This document shows positions 32,875-43,376 of a stretch of 64,000 nt of DNA, piece by piece; positions within the stretch are counted from its first letter, which is position 1; every line of letters begins with the position of its first letter. Source of the DNA: Hymenoscyphus infarciens (Eukaryota > Ascomycota > Leotiomycetes > Helotiales > Helotiaceae); assembly GCA_001414345.1 (NCBI GenBank), contig LLCB01000006.1, positions 391,313-455,312 on the forward strand, written 5' to 3'. Under the pieces are notes generated by a model, which searched no databases, was not told the origin of the DNA, and was given only the letters and a program-made list of their open reading frames with translations. Made by a program: the position numbers and the translations under genes.

Positions 32875-34394
32875 TCAAAAAGCATCCAGAGGAAAGCCAT
32901 CCGCCAATCTCTGATACCCGACAACATTGGGATGTAAATAGTCCCCCGAATCGTACACGCTGCTCAATTGCGACGGAATTTTCTTGTCGCTAATGAGCTT
33001 GTCAAAATCTATCACCTCATCAAAGAGGTCACCTTCAACCAATTAGTCTGGTCTCTTTCATTTCATTTTGAGCAACCGATGAAGTAACAGAATTATTCCC
33101 GGAAAAGAAGTAAAGAAAGGGGGAAAAAAGAAAAAAATGAAAATACGAGAAAACAACTTACTCTCTCTAATCCATTTGTTAACCCTCTGTCTCGTCTTCT
33201 CCCTTTCGGGATCACTATAAGGCTGCCCCGTAAAATTCGCCGGCGCAGAAAATGGCGTAATCGTAGCCGCAAAAAGCGTAATCTCGAAAGCCTCCAACCT
33301 CCGCGCAAACTGTTCATACCCCCCAATAATGCGATCCCCAATACTTTTCTGACTCGCCGAATCAACGTTCGCTGTCCCAATATCATTTACGCCCTCAAAA
33401 ATCATCGCATATTCGACACCTGCTTGGGAAAGAACATCTCGGTCGAGACGAGAGAGGGCATTGGGTCCTAGGCCGTCGTTGAGAATGCGGTTTCCGCCTG
33501 CGGCTTGATTTATGATTGCTATGTTTGAGGTTGCGGGGTTCTTTTGGAGTCGGTTGAGGAGGAGGTCGGGCCATCGATTGTTCTTGTCGGTTTCGGAACC
33601 GCGACCATCTGTTATGCTGTCGCCGACTATGACGAAGGCTTTGGAGTCGCGGGGGGCGAGTACTTCGACGTTGGAGAGGAAATACCTGGGGATGGAGTTA
33701 GATTCTACCTGAAAGGGGAAATATGGGTTTTGAGAGGTACCAATGTGCAGCACTCTTAAGGGATTCTCCTCCCAACGAGGCAGCAGAAACTTGGTTTCCT
33801 AAAGCAAACCAACTCGTGGTCCTACTTCCAGGATGCGATGTAATTGAGTTTCCCTGCTGCCCACTCGCAAGAAACAATGTAACAGTCAGAATTGACTGAG
33901 CTGCAACAGGCAAATCAATTGGATCTGAAACCACAAGGGCACCTTGAGGAACTGTATAACTTGAACTACCGCTGAACTTGACATCCTTCAAAGTATGCGT
34001 TTGGATTGCATTTATCCCCGCAGTCCCATTTCCAGAGAGTGCCACCGTCACAGCGGTAATTGGTAAATCAACAGGTCCGAAAGCATTGGAGAACCGAAGT
34101 CGAATTTGTGATCCACCAATTGATGTTCGGATTGTCTGCCGAACCGTGGTATTGAAAAAGACTTGTCCTGTCCCATTCTAGAAATATTAGCTGGAAATAA
34201 TTTAAGTGGAGGAGAACGCTCACAAATGGTGCTGGTGGTAAATTTCCAGGCTCCGTAAGTTGCGGCATACTCCCCCATGTTGGAATCCATTTGTTATTAT
34301 TTCTTTTCGAATGCTTTGGATGTCGAGCATCTATGCCAATTAAAAACGTGAGAATACAAATGAGGAAAACCAATTGACTTATTTGAGACTGCAT
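32875..34394 (-). CDS. Secreted SGNH (GDSL, XynE-like) esterase
   Basis: Predicted extracellular carbohydrate or acyl esterase. Exons 34394-34224, 34177-33741, 33685-33162 and 33032-32875 give 429 aa. The start codon is the ATG of MQSQISQ; it opens a signal peptide (LVFLICILTFLIGIDA). An N-terminal beta domain (WIPTWGSMPQLTEPGNLPP, then IRLRFSNAFGP) is followed by the hydrolase core: block I GDSITDGRGS (Ser), block III GVND (Asn), and block V DYLHPNVVGY (Asp-x-x-His). The intron before the core must end at ATCCCCAG to give HWYFLSNVEV. I recall this architecture as the XynE-like subgroup. Deacetylation of hemicellulose would suit the nearby xylanase but is not shown. Confidence 0.88.
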
Positions 34395-35238
34395 CTTGGA
34401 AAAAGTTTCCACAGGAATATCAACGACAACAAAAAAGAGAAATCAACGAGCAAGCTCCCAGAAAATAAAGTCATGTTCGTTGACTTTATCCTCGGCTGGT
34501 AATATCGTCCCCACCATACCAAACTTTGTTTGGAAGAGGGGAAGGAAGAACATTGAACCGGAACTAGATGAACAGGCTGAAGTAGAGTGGAAATAGAACA
34601 CCACCACGATGAAAGGGAATCCCCGGAGGGGGTATCCGCAGAAGCCGATACCCCATTCAAAATTGAGTTCTCAGTAATTGCAGTACCTGCATCTTGTGAA
34701 CAAGCATCCTCATACATGGCCCAGGAACCCGCCATGATGTTGGAAATGCCCGGAGCCATGTTTGCGAGAGGACGCGATCTGGATATGTTATTTATCCATT
34801 GGAGTAGAGGAGATTTGAGGGGAAACAAACCCCCTGGATCACGATTTTCGAGAATCTGTTGCTCCTTTCTTCTTTCCTTTAACTTCCAAATCGTCTCTTC
34901 CGTAGAAAGTGTTCTCGAGAATGCTACTAGTACCAATACACAAACTACCCGGGAGAATCAGCCAGCTTTCGAGTGTGATGACGAATCCGACGGAAGTTTG
35001 AAAGACCATAGGTAACCATGATGGCGACAGTACCGGAGTACTATATCACGATTAGCGGAAGGGAAATGCATCGCCCAAGGACATTGGCCCGTAAAGTTTC
35101 TGGTGAACCGAACCAGATGGGAGTATCGCGCTGGAAAGGTAGAATAGCGGTGATCACGTGTGGACGCTCTGAGTCCCCGCGAGCCGACACGTCCACGTCC
35201 TCCTCAACTTTAAGCATACGGATTTGTGTCACCACCTC
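34395..35238. other. Intergenic, no supported gene
   Basis: Overlapping frames on both strands (34379-34936 minus, 34587-35015 plus) lack domains or family pattern. It should contain the promoters of the divergent esterase and 2EXR genes. Confidence 0.4.
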
Positions 35239-36441
35239 ATGGTCAACATCATGGAACTCGCGACGCCCACCCCTAATCCTCCCAACCCTCACCTCCATCA
35301 TCTCCACTGCGTAAATCACACCCCTCCATGCTCTCGACTCGATCCGCTCATACAAACAACTCTCTGCAACGATGCAGGCCTTCTCGCCATCTCCAAACAA
35401 TCCTCGCACATCTATCCCCCTCCTTTCCTTCCAATTCCACGAACGCCTGCGCCCAGCGCGCTACATAAGCGTCACCGCAATAGTCGCGAAAACCTTCCTA
35501 CCAAGTTTAAATTTGAAGAACTGCCACCAGAAATCCGGCTCCAGATTTACCGCCTGCTTCTCATTACTTCCGAGTCGGGAATCCGTTACTGTATATGCAT
35601 CTCATGCAAACGTATGATGCTTGATAATCGACACGTCGATTACGCTTTTGATGAAGATGTAACAAGAGATGGAGATGGAGGTTACAATGACGGCATGTCT
35701 GGCGAAATGGAAAGGAAGTTGGAATGGCAAAAACACTGGATCTACCCCGCTATTCTTGGGTGTAGCAAGTTGACTTACCATGAAGGGATGCCCATCTTGT
35801 ACGGCGAGAATGCATTCGCTCTCACGTATGCCAATACTTACATGGAATCTTACCACACATGGCAAATTTCGCCTACCGCCATAGCCCTCATGAAGCGTGC
35901 CAGAATCGCCGTATACAAAAAAGACATAAACAAGCTTGTCGACCTACATACGGAGTTTGTCGCCATGAAAGAGTTAGATGTACATACCGGTGTCGATTTC
36001 CAAGATTGGCAAAATTTGCTTTTCGCAGGGCAATTGGTAATCGGTTGCTACGACAAGGTCACTTTCATACAACCCATTCAATACGATCCGGTTTGGGACG
36101 ACTCGCGACAGAAACATCAGTACCAAACTTTTCATTCCAGCTTCGACAACCTACCTGGAGGGGATGGCATCTGTTATACGAAGGAAACCCAAATACCCGA
36201 CGTGGGAGCTTATCGTAGACTCGACTACATTCCTCCATTTCCCTTCGAGGACGATCCGTCGGAAGTGAATCCATCTCCGCTTTCATTCCCTCGCGTGGGA
36301 TGGAATGGGGTTTTGAGAGTAATTATTTCAACTTCCGACACCGAGTCGTGCCCCGACCCGCAGGACGATGCGTGGGCACACGAGGTTCCTTTTGATGGCT
36401 TGCTGGTTGAATATATTGGGTTGAATATATTGATGACCTGA
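35239..36441 (+). CDS. 2EXR-type hypothetical protein
   Basis: Intronless, about 400 aa. Residues near 90-110 carry FKFEELPPEIRLQIYRLLL, the F-box-like 2EXR motif common in fungal proteins of unknown role. Downstream are WIYPAILGCSKLTYHEGMPI and LYGENAFALTY, also typical of this group (a strand-turn motif with 'YGEN'). The N-terminal 60 residues are Pro/His-rich and poorly conserved in type. The start is the ATG at 35239; one at 35251 is an alternative. No membrane segment. 2EXR proteins are often expanded in pathogenic fungi; no role is assigned here. Confidence 0.75.
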   Translation: MVNIMELATPTPNPPNPHLHHLHCVNHTPPCSRLDPLIQTTLCNDAGLLAISKQSSHIYPPPFLPIPRTPAPSALHKRHRNSRENLPTKFKFEELPPEIRLQIYRLLLITSESGIRYCICISCKRMMLDNRHVDYAFDEDVTRDGDGGYNDGMSGEMERKLEWQKHWIYPAILGCSKLTYHEGMPILYGENAFALTYANTYMESYHTWQISPTAIALMKRARIAVYKKDINKLVDLHTEFVAMKELDVHTGVDFQDWQNLLFAGQLVIGCYDKVTFIQPIQYDPVWDDSRQKHQYQTFHSSFDNLPGGDGICYTKETQIPDVGAYRRLDYIPPFPFEDDPSEVNPSPLSFPRVGWNGVLRVIISTSDTESCPDPQDDAWAHEVPFDGLLVEYIGLNILMT

Positions 36442-36937
36442 TTCATCATGTATGGCAAGACTAGAATGCAACGTTTTGGTGGATGGTCTACGGCCGGCAA
36501 GAATTCATATTTGAGCCACAGTTGCTAAAATTCACAAGCTTGCTCCAATTCAAGCCCCGAGGGACTACTGTAAGCCTCTATCTGATTTTCTTTTGCCTTA
36601 TTCTAATCCCCAAGCAGAATACTTCACATGAGCTGGCATATTTGCCTAACCAGCCCTAGGCGCCACCAATCTCTGGGAACTTTCACATGTCACGAGTCTT
36701 TGTGTAGTATAGGAGGATGCTGTCATTCCATGGACAGCTCAATCTCACAATGTGCTCTAGCATCCCCCAGTGGGGATTCCCAGTGGGGATTCTTTGTCAA
36801 CTCATGAATAGAATATTGAACAATACATGCTCTCTTTGTTGAAGCAAAGGACAAAAGTACAAGTGCAATACTGATTTCTTTGACAAATAAAGAGCTATAA
36901 GATAACATAAAGCCATTGTAGATTCTTTGTATTGCAC

Positions 36938-36945
36938 TATATAAA
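36938..36945 (+). promoter_or_regulatory. TATA box of the amidoligase-family gene
   Basis: TATATAAA lies 121 bp upstream of the ATG at 37059, a sensible distance for a fungal promoter. Confidence 0.5.
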
Positions 36946-37058
36946 CAAGTTCAAGTGAGGTTTCATGTCTCTTCAATTTCAATCCAAAATACCCCACAAT
37001 CACACAAACTACAACTTACTATACTTACTTTTCACTACCGTTAGTACCAATTTTGAGA

Positions 37059-38276
37059 ATGAACGACTACCAAACGTTTGAATTGAGCGAAAACGACTCT
37101 CAACTCTTAGATAATGTATCTGAAGTTCGTCGTGAATGCCTTACCTTTGGCGTTGAACTAGAATTCTTGATTGCAGGGCTCGAGGATGAATATGAGGATC
37201 CGAACCCCAATGACCCACGCTCTGTCCGTGGTCTCGTTGGCGACCCCTCGAGTAGAAAGGTAAGCCCCTATTTACTTGAACACATCGTAGAGGTATTTTT
37301 GAAAGCGGGAGTTCCTGCTGAAGACTGTGTCGACACGAAAGCACGTAAGCCGTGGAAGGTCGACGATCCTGAATCTTGGGTCGTTACAACTGATTCTACT
37401 CTCGAATATCCTTCTTTGCCGGATGATGACCCCAGAGACGTTTACCATTACCACAGGATAGAGGTATGTTCTCCCGCTCTATACTTCAATGAGACGTCTC
37501 TGGCAGCCGTCGCTCAAGTATGTGGTATTCTTAGCTCCAACTTTCGCGTTCAGCTCAACTGGTCTTGCGCCTTGCATGTCCATGTAGGTCGGTCAATGAA
37601 GGGGTTTGATCTTCGCGCGCAACGAAAGTTCTTGGCTACGATTTTCACTTTCGAGCCTCAGATTCAAAAGATCCACCCGTTGGCCTTTCAAAGTACGAAA
37701 GAAGGATTCTACCAGTACGGTCCAACCCTACGCGACTGGTCTGCCCTGCGTAACATTCCCGGTGTACGCGTGCCCGCAGAGTCAGACTCAGTGCCGAGAA
37801 AGTCCGCGCTCGAAAGAGAGTATCTAACCACTGCTGTCAATCGCCTTTTCCAAGCTAACGCTCAAGAACTTCAAAAGTTAGCGGGGTTTAAGATGTCGAC
37901 GGAGCGTTCCGACGCGAAAATGGCCTACAATATCAAGAACCTCTTTAACGCGACAAGTGGACTCCTCGGTGTCCCTTTGTCCAAGCGAACTGTCGAGTTT
38001 CGGCAGCATGAGGGAACAGTCGACCCAGAACGTGTACTGAACTGGATCCGTTTCTGTGTTGGCGTTCTAGAGTTCTCTGATGAGGTTGAAGAGGAGTCTC
38101 TCCTTCGGTTTTTGCACCGCCATTTGGAACTTCCGGAGGCTTCTGGTCCGGCTGTTTTGAATATGGGGGAGATTCTCACTGCTCTTGGGATGTATGATAT
38201 TGCCGGGTATTATCATAACATCGTGGGAGTGCCCGCGCCGGCGGTGGACTTGGGTGAGTTGGCGGACATCCAGTAG
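37059..38276 (+). CDS. Putative amidoligase (Amidoligase_2 family)
   Basis: Intronless, 405 aa. By family this is an ATP-dependent carboxylate-amine ligase related to glutamine synthetase, forming amide bonds on an unknown substrate. Seen: TFGVELEFLIA with the metal-binding Glu pair near residue 30; HRIEVCSPALYFNE; SCALHVHVGRS (HxHVG); and VEFRQHEGTVDPERVLNWIRFCVGV, the conserved late Arg/Glu block. Length fits fungal members. I chose the ATG at 37059 (MNDYQTFEL). Codon use is more G/C-rich than the flanking DNA, as for a real gene. Nearest neighbours are the 2EXR and Fig1-like genes; nothing there names a substrate. Peptide or protein tagging is a family-level idea only. Confidence 0.85.
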   Translation: MNDYQTFELSENDSQLLDNVSEVRRECLTFGVELEFLIAGLEDEYEDPNPNDPRSVRGLVGDPSSRKVSPYLLEHIVEVFLKAGVPAEDCVDTKARKPWKVDDPESWVVTTDSTLEYPSLPDDDPRDVYHYHRIEVCSPALYFNETSLAAVAQVCGILSSNFRVQLNWSCALHVHVGRSMKGFDLRAQRKFLATIFTFEPQIQKIHPLAFQSTKEGFYQYGPTLRDWSALRNIPGVRVPAESDSVPRKSALEREYLTTAVNRLFQANAQELQKLAGFKMSTERSDAKMAYNIKNLFNATSGLLGVPLSKRTVEFRQHEGTVDPERVLNWIRFCVGVLEFSDEVEEESLLRFLHRHLELPEASGPAVLNMGEILTALGMYDIAGYYHNIVGVPAPAVDLGELADIQ

Positions 38277-38493
38277 GTTACATTATTTCCTTTACCTAAC
38301 TGCTATCCTGTGAGTGCGGGACAGAAGCACCCTGCATCTAATAAATTTCGTTGTTCTCACTACATCTGTGTTATTTCTCTGAAGTCCATGTCTAAAACAT
38401 TCGCTTGTCGTCAAAATAAGTTCTTACAAAACCTCAATAAAGTCCCTCATCCCCACCGCTCCCCTCAGGTTAGGTTCAGGCCTAAGCTAGTAG

Positions 38494-39500
38494 TTAGGCA
38501 TTATCATCACGCTCCATTTGCGGGCTCATTGGCCGGGCCTCCGAATTTCCATAACTCTGCACCCTGCCACTTCCCCCACCACTACCTCCCCCCATCCTCT
38601 CATAAACAAAAATCACATTCAAACCCCCCGAAAACACGAGTCCCAGGACAAAAATAACCCAGTGAAAAGCCATCATAGTAGTCCCCGCTTTGATCTCCTG
38701 ATCCGAAACATACTGAATGGCCTTCAACGTCTGCGTCATCGAAAATGCCGCTCCGAAAATCAATAATATAGATACCCAACAACAAACCAATGCTACAATG
38801 CGAGGCCACCATGGTTGTACACCATTACCCTTGGATTCTGGGGAAGGTTTTTTGATGGCTTGTTTCTGGTACCTGTCGAAAGCCGTGAAGAGGGTACTGA
38901 GGAGGAAGAGGAAGGCGGAGCAGACGAGGGGACTGGCGAGGATCTTCTGTTGGAGGGCGAGCGCTTTGGAGATTGAGGACGAATTGGGTGCGTGGAGGTC
39001 TTTGGCTATGTCTTCCGGGTCACCGAGGGTAGAAGGGGCGCAGGTGAAGGTTGAGTTGCTTGTTGGGCGGTGACATAGTCCTGGTATCTTTCTGTTAGTA
39101 TAGCTCTTTTCTTCTCTCTGGAATTTGTTCTTTGGATTGAGCGAGGGGGCAAATGCTTACCGAAGAATCCTATCCGGATATCGCCAGCAGTTCCTTTTTC
39201 CTGGAGATTGGCGAGGTAGACGTTTGGTATTCCGGGGGATTCTGAAACGCAGCCTGAGAGCGCGATAGCTGTGAAGTTATTATTATGTGAGGTCAAATAC
39301 GAAAAGAAGAGGCGTTAACTTACTGTAGAACACGATGGTGGGAATGGCAAGTATGTAAACTGCCACTTTGAATGGCAATTTTTCTGTGCAATAGCTTTTT
39401 TAGCGAGTGTTAAGGCTTTTGGACAGAGATACTGCTTACGACTGAGTTTTATGAGGGTTTGGTGGATATTTTCATTCCAGATTGTGCTTTGGGAACTCAT
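38494..39500 (-). CDS. Fig1-like membrane protein (Ca2+ regulator/fusion family)
   Basis: Exons 39500-39440, 39383-39324, 39268-39161 and 39080-38494 give 271 aa. Joining exon 3 to the GACTATGTC acceptor yields ALSGCVSESPGIPNVYLANL and IGFFGLCHRPTSNSTFTC, the extracellular pattern (GC..S..P.IPN..L, then GxFGxC...C) that I associate with Fig1. Four membrane segments are visible: VAVYILAIPTIVFYT; PLVCSAFLFLLSTLF; IVALVCCWVSILLIFG; and MAFHWVIFVLGLVFSGG. The cytosolic tail is Gly/Ser-rich. In yeast and Candida, Fig1 supports Ca2+ influx and mating fusion; the role here is inferred. Family assignment comes from memory of the motif. Confidence 0.75.
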
Positions 39501-40736
39501 TGTCAATGGTGGTGTTCGTGTGGAACCGAGGATTTATTTTTCTACTTCTTTTATTCGCGATTTTGTTTTCTTTGGCAGACGCAGGGTTTAAGTTGAGTCT
39601 AATGAGTATCAGATTCATCCGTGGAGGTGTACTTCTGGGTTTATGTAGGACATGCCGAGTGGTGACAATATTTCTTGATACTATGAGTTTGAATATCAAA
39701 CTTGCTTGATGGGTTGCTTGTCAGACTCAGACATAGCTTTTTGTGATCGAGTTGTGACTTTGTTCTTCTATTCATCTTTCTTTTTTCTTTACTCTGAACA
39801 ATCACTTGGATTGACAAGATATCTCACTCTTTTCGACTCAGATCTCTGGCTTGATGGTCTCGGCGTTTTGGGGTTTGCAATCGTTGTGAAGAAGTCTTTT
39901 GGGAATTGGTCTTTGTGACTGGTTGTTTGCTTTGAGTCTTTGAATCGGCGTTGCTGTTAGACTCTTTCTGATTCCGAAAGATGAATGGTGTTTCCAGCTG
40001 ATTGTTTCTCGATATCGTGTCCCTTTTTTAGCAGATGGAAAAGTGAGTACGCCACTACTTTTGGAGATGATATCACATCAAGAAAGTCAAAGATACTTGA
40101 GTGGGGATTTTGGGAGTTGCATTGGGAGGGGAAACTTTTCACAACTCCATTGGGCCATTGTCTAAATGCAATGAAATTGCCGATGTACCTCTAATTCGTT
40201 GGCTTGCTTTCCTGCGACCCTCTACCACGCGGAGACGACGCATTGAGGATGGAAGTTTTATATCGAAAATCACATGATCGAGAGAGAGAGGAAGGGGGTG
40301 GGGGGATGGAGTTTCAAGGCAGATTGGGTTACGATCTTTGTTCCTTTTCTTACTACAAAACGCGGATCAGTGAGAGGTTGCCAAGACAGTCCCCCAAGAA
40401 CTCTTACGACTCGTTAAATCTTGATTTAAACTTATAGTGATCGATTCCCCCGTGAACATGGACTATTCTCGCCAACATTTAATATTCACGTGTTCCCCCA
40501 CAAGGGAGGACAAAGCAGTGGCGGCACTTTCAAACTCACATTGTGGTCACCTGAGAGTGGTTCTTCAGGTGCTGGTTCTCAGCTAGTCACAACTGAAGAA
40601 GCTTTGTTTACTTTTTCCCTTTAGTCAGCCAAGACGCGTTTCTATTGAACGCGACATTCTAGAGTTCTCGTTCTGTACGCTTCAGTCTATCTTCCCTTCG
40701 CCAGTGCTTCCATACATTTATAATTCCAGCGATATA
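39501..40736. other. Intergenic, no supported gene
   Basis: Upstream region of the Fig1-like gene, then mixed sequence with short frames only. It ends at the first element of the MITE run. Confidence 0.4.
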
Positions 40737-41430
40737 GTATGCTTTATTCACTATTTTATAGATTGATCATTAAGATGACGATATTGGTTAACATCGTAGG
40801 ATTGGTTAATAAATTCAGACTTTATAGATAAAACACCTTGTTTAACAACGCTTAAAACAAAGCTGTTCTCAGATCTATATATATTATTTAGCCTAAACCT
40901 AGCCTTTTCTAGCCTTTTTACCTCTCTTATATATTCTCTCTTCTCTTGCCTGATTAGCTAGATTAGATCTAGTTCTCTTTAAAAGCGAAGATCTAGCTAA
41001 ATTACTTATTCAGATCTTCTTAAAATGCTCTTAATTTAGTAATATCTAGCTTAATAAACTCCTTAGTAGTTGCTCTCTTACGCTTACTTCTCTTTAGTTT
41101 CTTTAGAGAAGGAGTAGATAACGTACTTATACTAGATAGAATAGCGGAAGTCTTCTTATTTTACCTAGAATAAAGTTAGAAGAGTAAGAAATGAGAGAGA
41201 GAAGGCTTCTTATATAGCTAGATAAATAATTAGAAAGGAGACTAAAAAAGCTCTCTTTTAGAGAGAGAAAGAGGAAAGACTCTAAGAGAGAAAGTTAGTT
41301 AGGTATTATTAGATCGAAAGGCGACAAAACAGGCTATTAGTAGATATAAAGTTTTATCTATAAAGTCTAAATCTATTAACTAATATCGTAATCTTATTAG
41401 TTAATCTATAAAATAGTGAATAAAGTATAC
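40737..41430. mobile_element. TA-flanked MITE, family D (694 bp)
   Basis: The left GTATGCTTTATTCACTATTT and right (reverse complement GTATACTTTATTCACTATTT) ends open an inverted repeat of about 85 bp containing GACTTTATAGATAAAAC, with an 18-bp extra stretch in the left arm. TA flanks both ends (40735-40736 and 41431-41432), as for Tc1/mariner elements. The interior is AT-rich with no frame. Confidence 0.8.
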
Positions 41431-41675
41431 TAGATTAAGGAAAACCTTCTAGAGAATATCAAGTTCGTTAGAGACCTCGAGATTATCTAAGAGCTACTTA
41501 ACTAGTATAGTATTTAATTATATATATCGTGATAAATAGTAGCGAGTAGGCTACTTCTATTGAATTAAATCCTTGAACCTAGCTAGGAAAGGCACGAAGC
41601 TGCTAATTTCTGTCTGTATTTTTTCTATGTTTTATTAGAGGACTACTTCTTATACGGTGAGATCCCTGTTTCTAT

Positions 41676-42263
41676 TAGTGTTTTGGCTTTCCCCGCCTTA
41701 GTTAGCCTAGTACTTAGAATAGAATAGACTACTTATCTAGGTAAGGATAAAAGAGGCTAGGCTAGATTAGAATTAAGGCTAGGCTAAGTTTAGTAGACTA
41801 GGTACTCTAACTAGGATAGAAGTGGCTAGGAAAGTTCTAAAAATAGAATAGAAGTAGCTAGACAGATAAAAAAAGAAGGCTAGGCTAGAGTAGGATTAGA
41901 AAGGCAACCCTCTAATTAGGACCTAGACCCTCTTTTCTACTCGCTTTCTGAATATTAAGCGAGATTAGAGACCTAGACCCTCTTTTCTACCTACCTTCTA
42001 AATATTAAGCGAGATTAGAGACCTAGACTCTCTTTTCTACCCGCCTTCCAGGCTTTAAGCGAAATTAACTAGCCTAACTCTTCCTATTCTAGCCTCTCTA
42101 TTTAGTAAGGAAAGATAAGTAAGTACTATAGAATAGAAGTAGCTAGGAAAACTAGAATTTAAGAATAGGAGAAGGCGGGATAGCCTTTAACTAGAGGCAG
42201 AAGAGAGAAGAAGCGTCGAGGCAGAATAGGATAATAGATTAGACGGGGAAACCTAAAACACTG
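41676..42263. mobile_element. hAT-type MITE, family E (588 bp)
   Basis: Ends are TAGTGTTTTGGCTTTCCCCG and, reverse-complemented, CAGTGTTTTAGGTTTCCCCG. The flanks carry an exact 8-bp duplication GTTTCTAT (41668-41675 and 42264-42271), fitting hAT. The interior contains many CTAGGCTAG runs and a 50-bp tandem repeat; no coding frame. Confidence 0.82.
41921..42070. repeat. 50-bp tandem repeat, three copies
   Basis: Units begin ACCTAGACCCTCTTTTCTAC at 41921, 41971 and 42021 (the third has ACTC) and end AAGCGAGATTAGAG. The first two are nearly identical, the third more diverged. Internal to the MITE at 41676-42263. Confidence 0.85.
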
Positions 42264-42924
42264 GTTTCTATTGAGTAGTATCTGTTCTAATACTAAGGCT
42301 AGAAAATTTTCATCTTCAACTTACGTTATTTGATTCACTTTTAAGCGACTAGAGCTGTGTTTTGTCTAGTGGGATCGGAAATGACATTGTTTCTCTTATG
42401 TAGTATCTGATCCAATGTAAACTGGATGTCTATAAGTTATTGATTAAGGCCTTCGTTGATTCTCACTTAATCGGCTAAATTAGCCACCAGTTTCACGACC
42501 CGGCTAGAGTGTTTGAACCCAAAGCTTTATACGTAGACTATGCTTATATTGTAACAGTGATTGTACTAAAATCTGCACTCGGCACTTTTCTAACTTCTCC
42601 ATGACTACCAGGTCGTTAAACCTCGCCATAAGTACCTCACCATTGACGACCTATAGCTTTGTGGGTGCTAAGTTGAAATCCTGGATGGTTATTATCTACT
42701 GTTGTACGTGGAATATTGGTCATTCCTTACATAGTGTCCTCGCCAAAGGTCAAGGGTCAAGGGTTAAGGAGTAAGGTTGTTATGGTTCTACACAAGTTCA
42801 ATAAAAGATAAAGTCGCAGGGGCTAGGCCCAAGGTTTTCAATAAAGTCACCCCTGAACCAATAAGAAGAGCACTGTGAAGGTGAAGCGATCTTGTCTCCC
42901 TCAAGCTTCAAAGTTGACTCTATC

Positions 42925-43368
42925 CAGACTTGGGCGGCGATATTACCGGTGACATATCGGAGGGGTCTACGATATTCATAAGAATAACCGATAATATATC
43001 GATTATCGGCGGAAAATGGTTAATCCGGAGAATAATAGTTCTTCCGGCTGAGAGCCAATAGAATACTTAGTCTAAGCATAAAGATAAAGTCACATGACTT
43101 TAAAAGTAAGTTCTAATTATTTATAAGTCTACGTCAGAGAACCATATAATAACTTTTTAATACAATAAAGCATATTTTTAATAGAAGATATAAGTCATGT
43201 GATGTCTATTTAGTACTGTAATTATAAAGGCACTAGCGCTAAAACCCCGATATTTAATCGATTATCGTCACTTTTTTGACGATATTTCATCGTATCGGAA
43301 TTTACGATATTTATCCTACGATATATATCGCAATAATCCGATAACTATCGTATCGCCGCCCAAGTCTG
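42925..43368. mobile_element. hAT-type MITE, family C copy 2 (444 bp)
   Basis: Same 18-bp terminal repeats as the copy at 29426 (CAGACTTGGGCGGCGATA) and similar interior (TTACCGGTGACATATC, CACTAGCGCTAAAA). Exact 8-bp duplication ACTCTATC at 42917-42924 and 43369-43376. Shorter than copy 1 by internal deletion. Confidence 0.93.
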
Positions 43369-43376
43369 ACTCTATC

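Noticed and set aside
34379..35015. Opposed 185- and 142-codon frames between the esterase and 2EXR genes
   Set aside because: Neither has a recognisable pattern and they overlap each other; more likely promoter DNA.
42473..42485. GGCTAAATTAGCC palindrome resembling paired XlnR sites
   Set aside because: It lies between MITEs, far from any gene start, in AT-rich DNA where such matches are expected.
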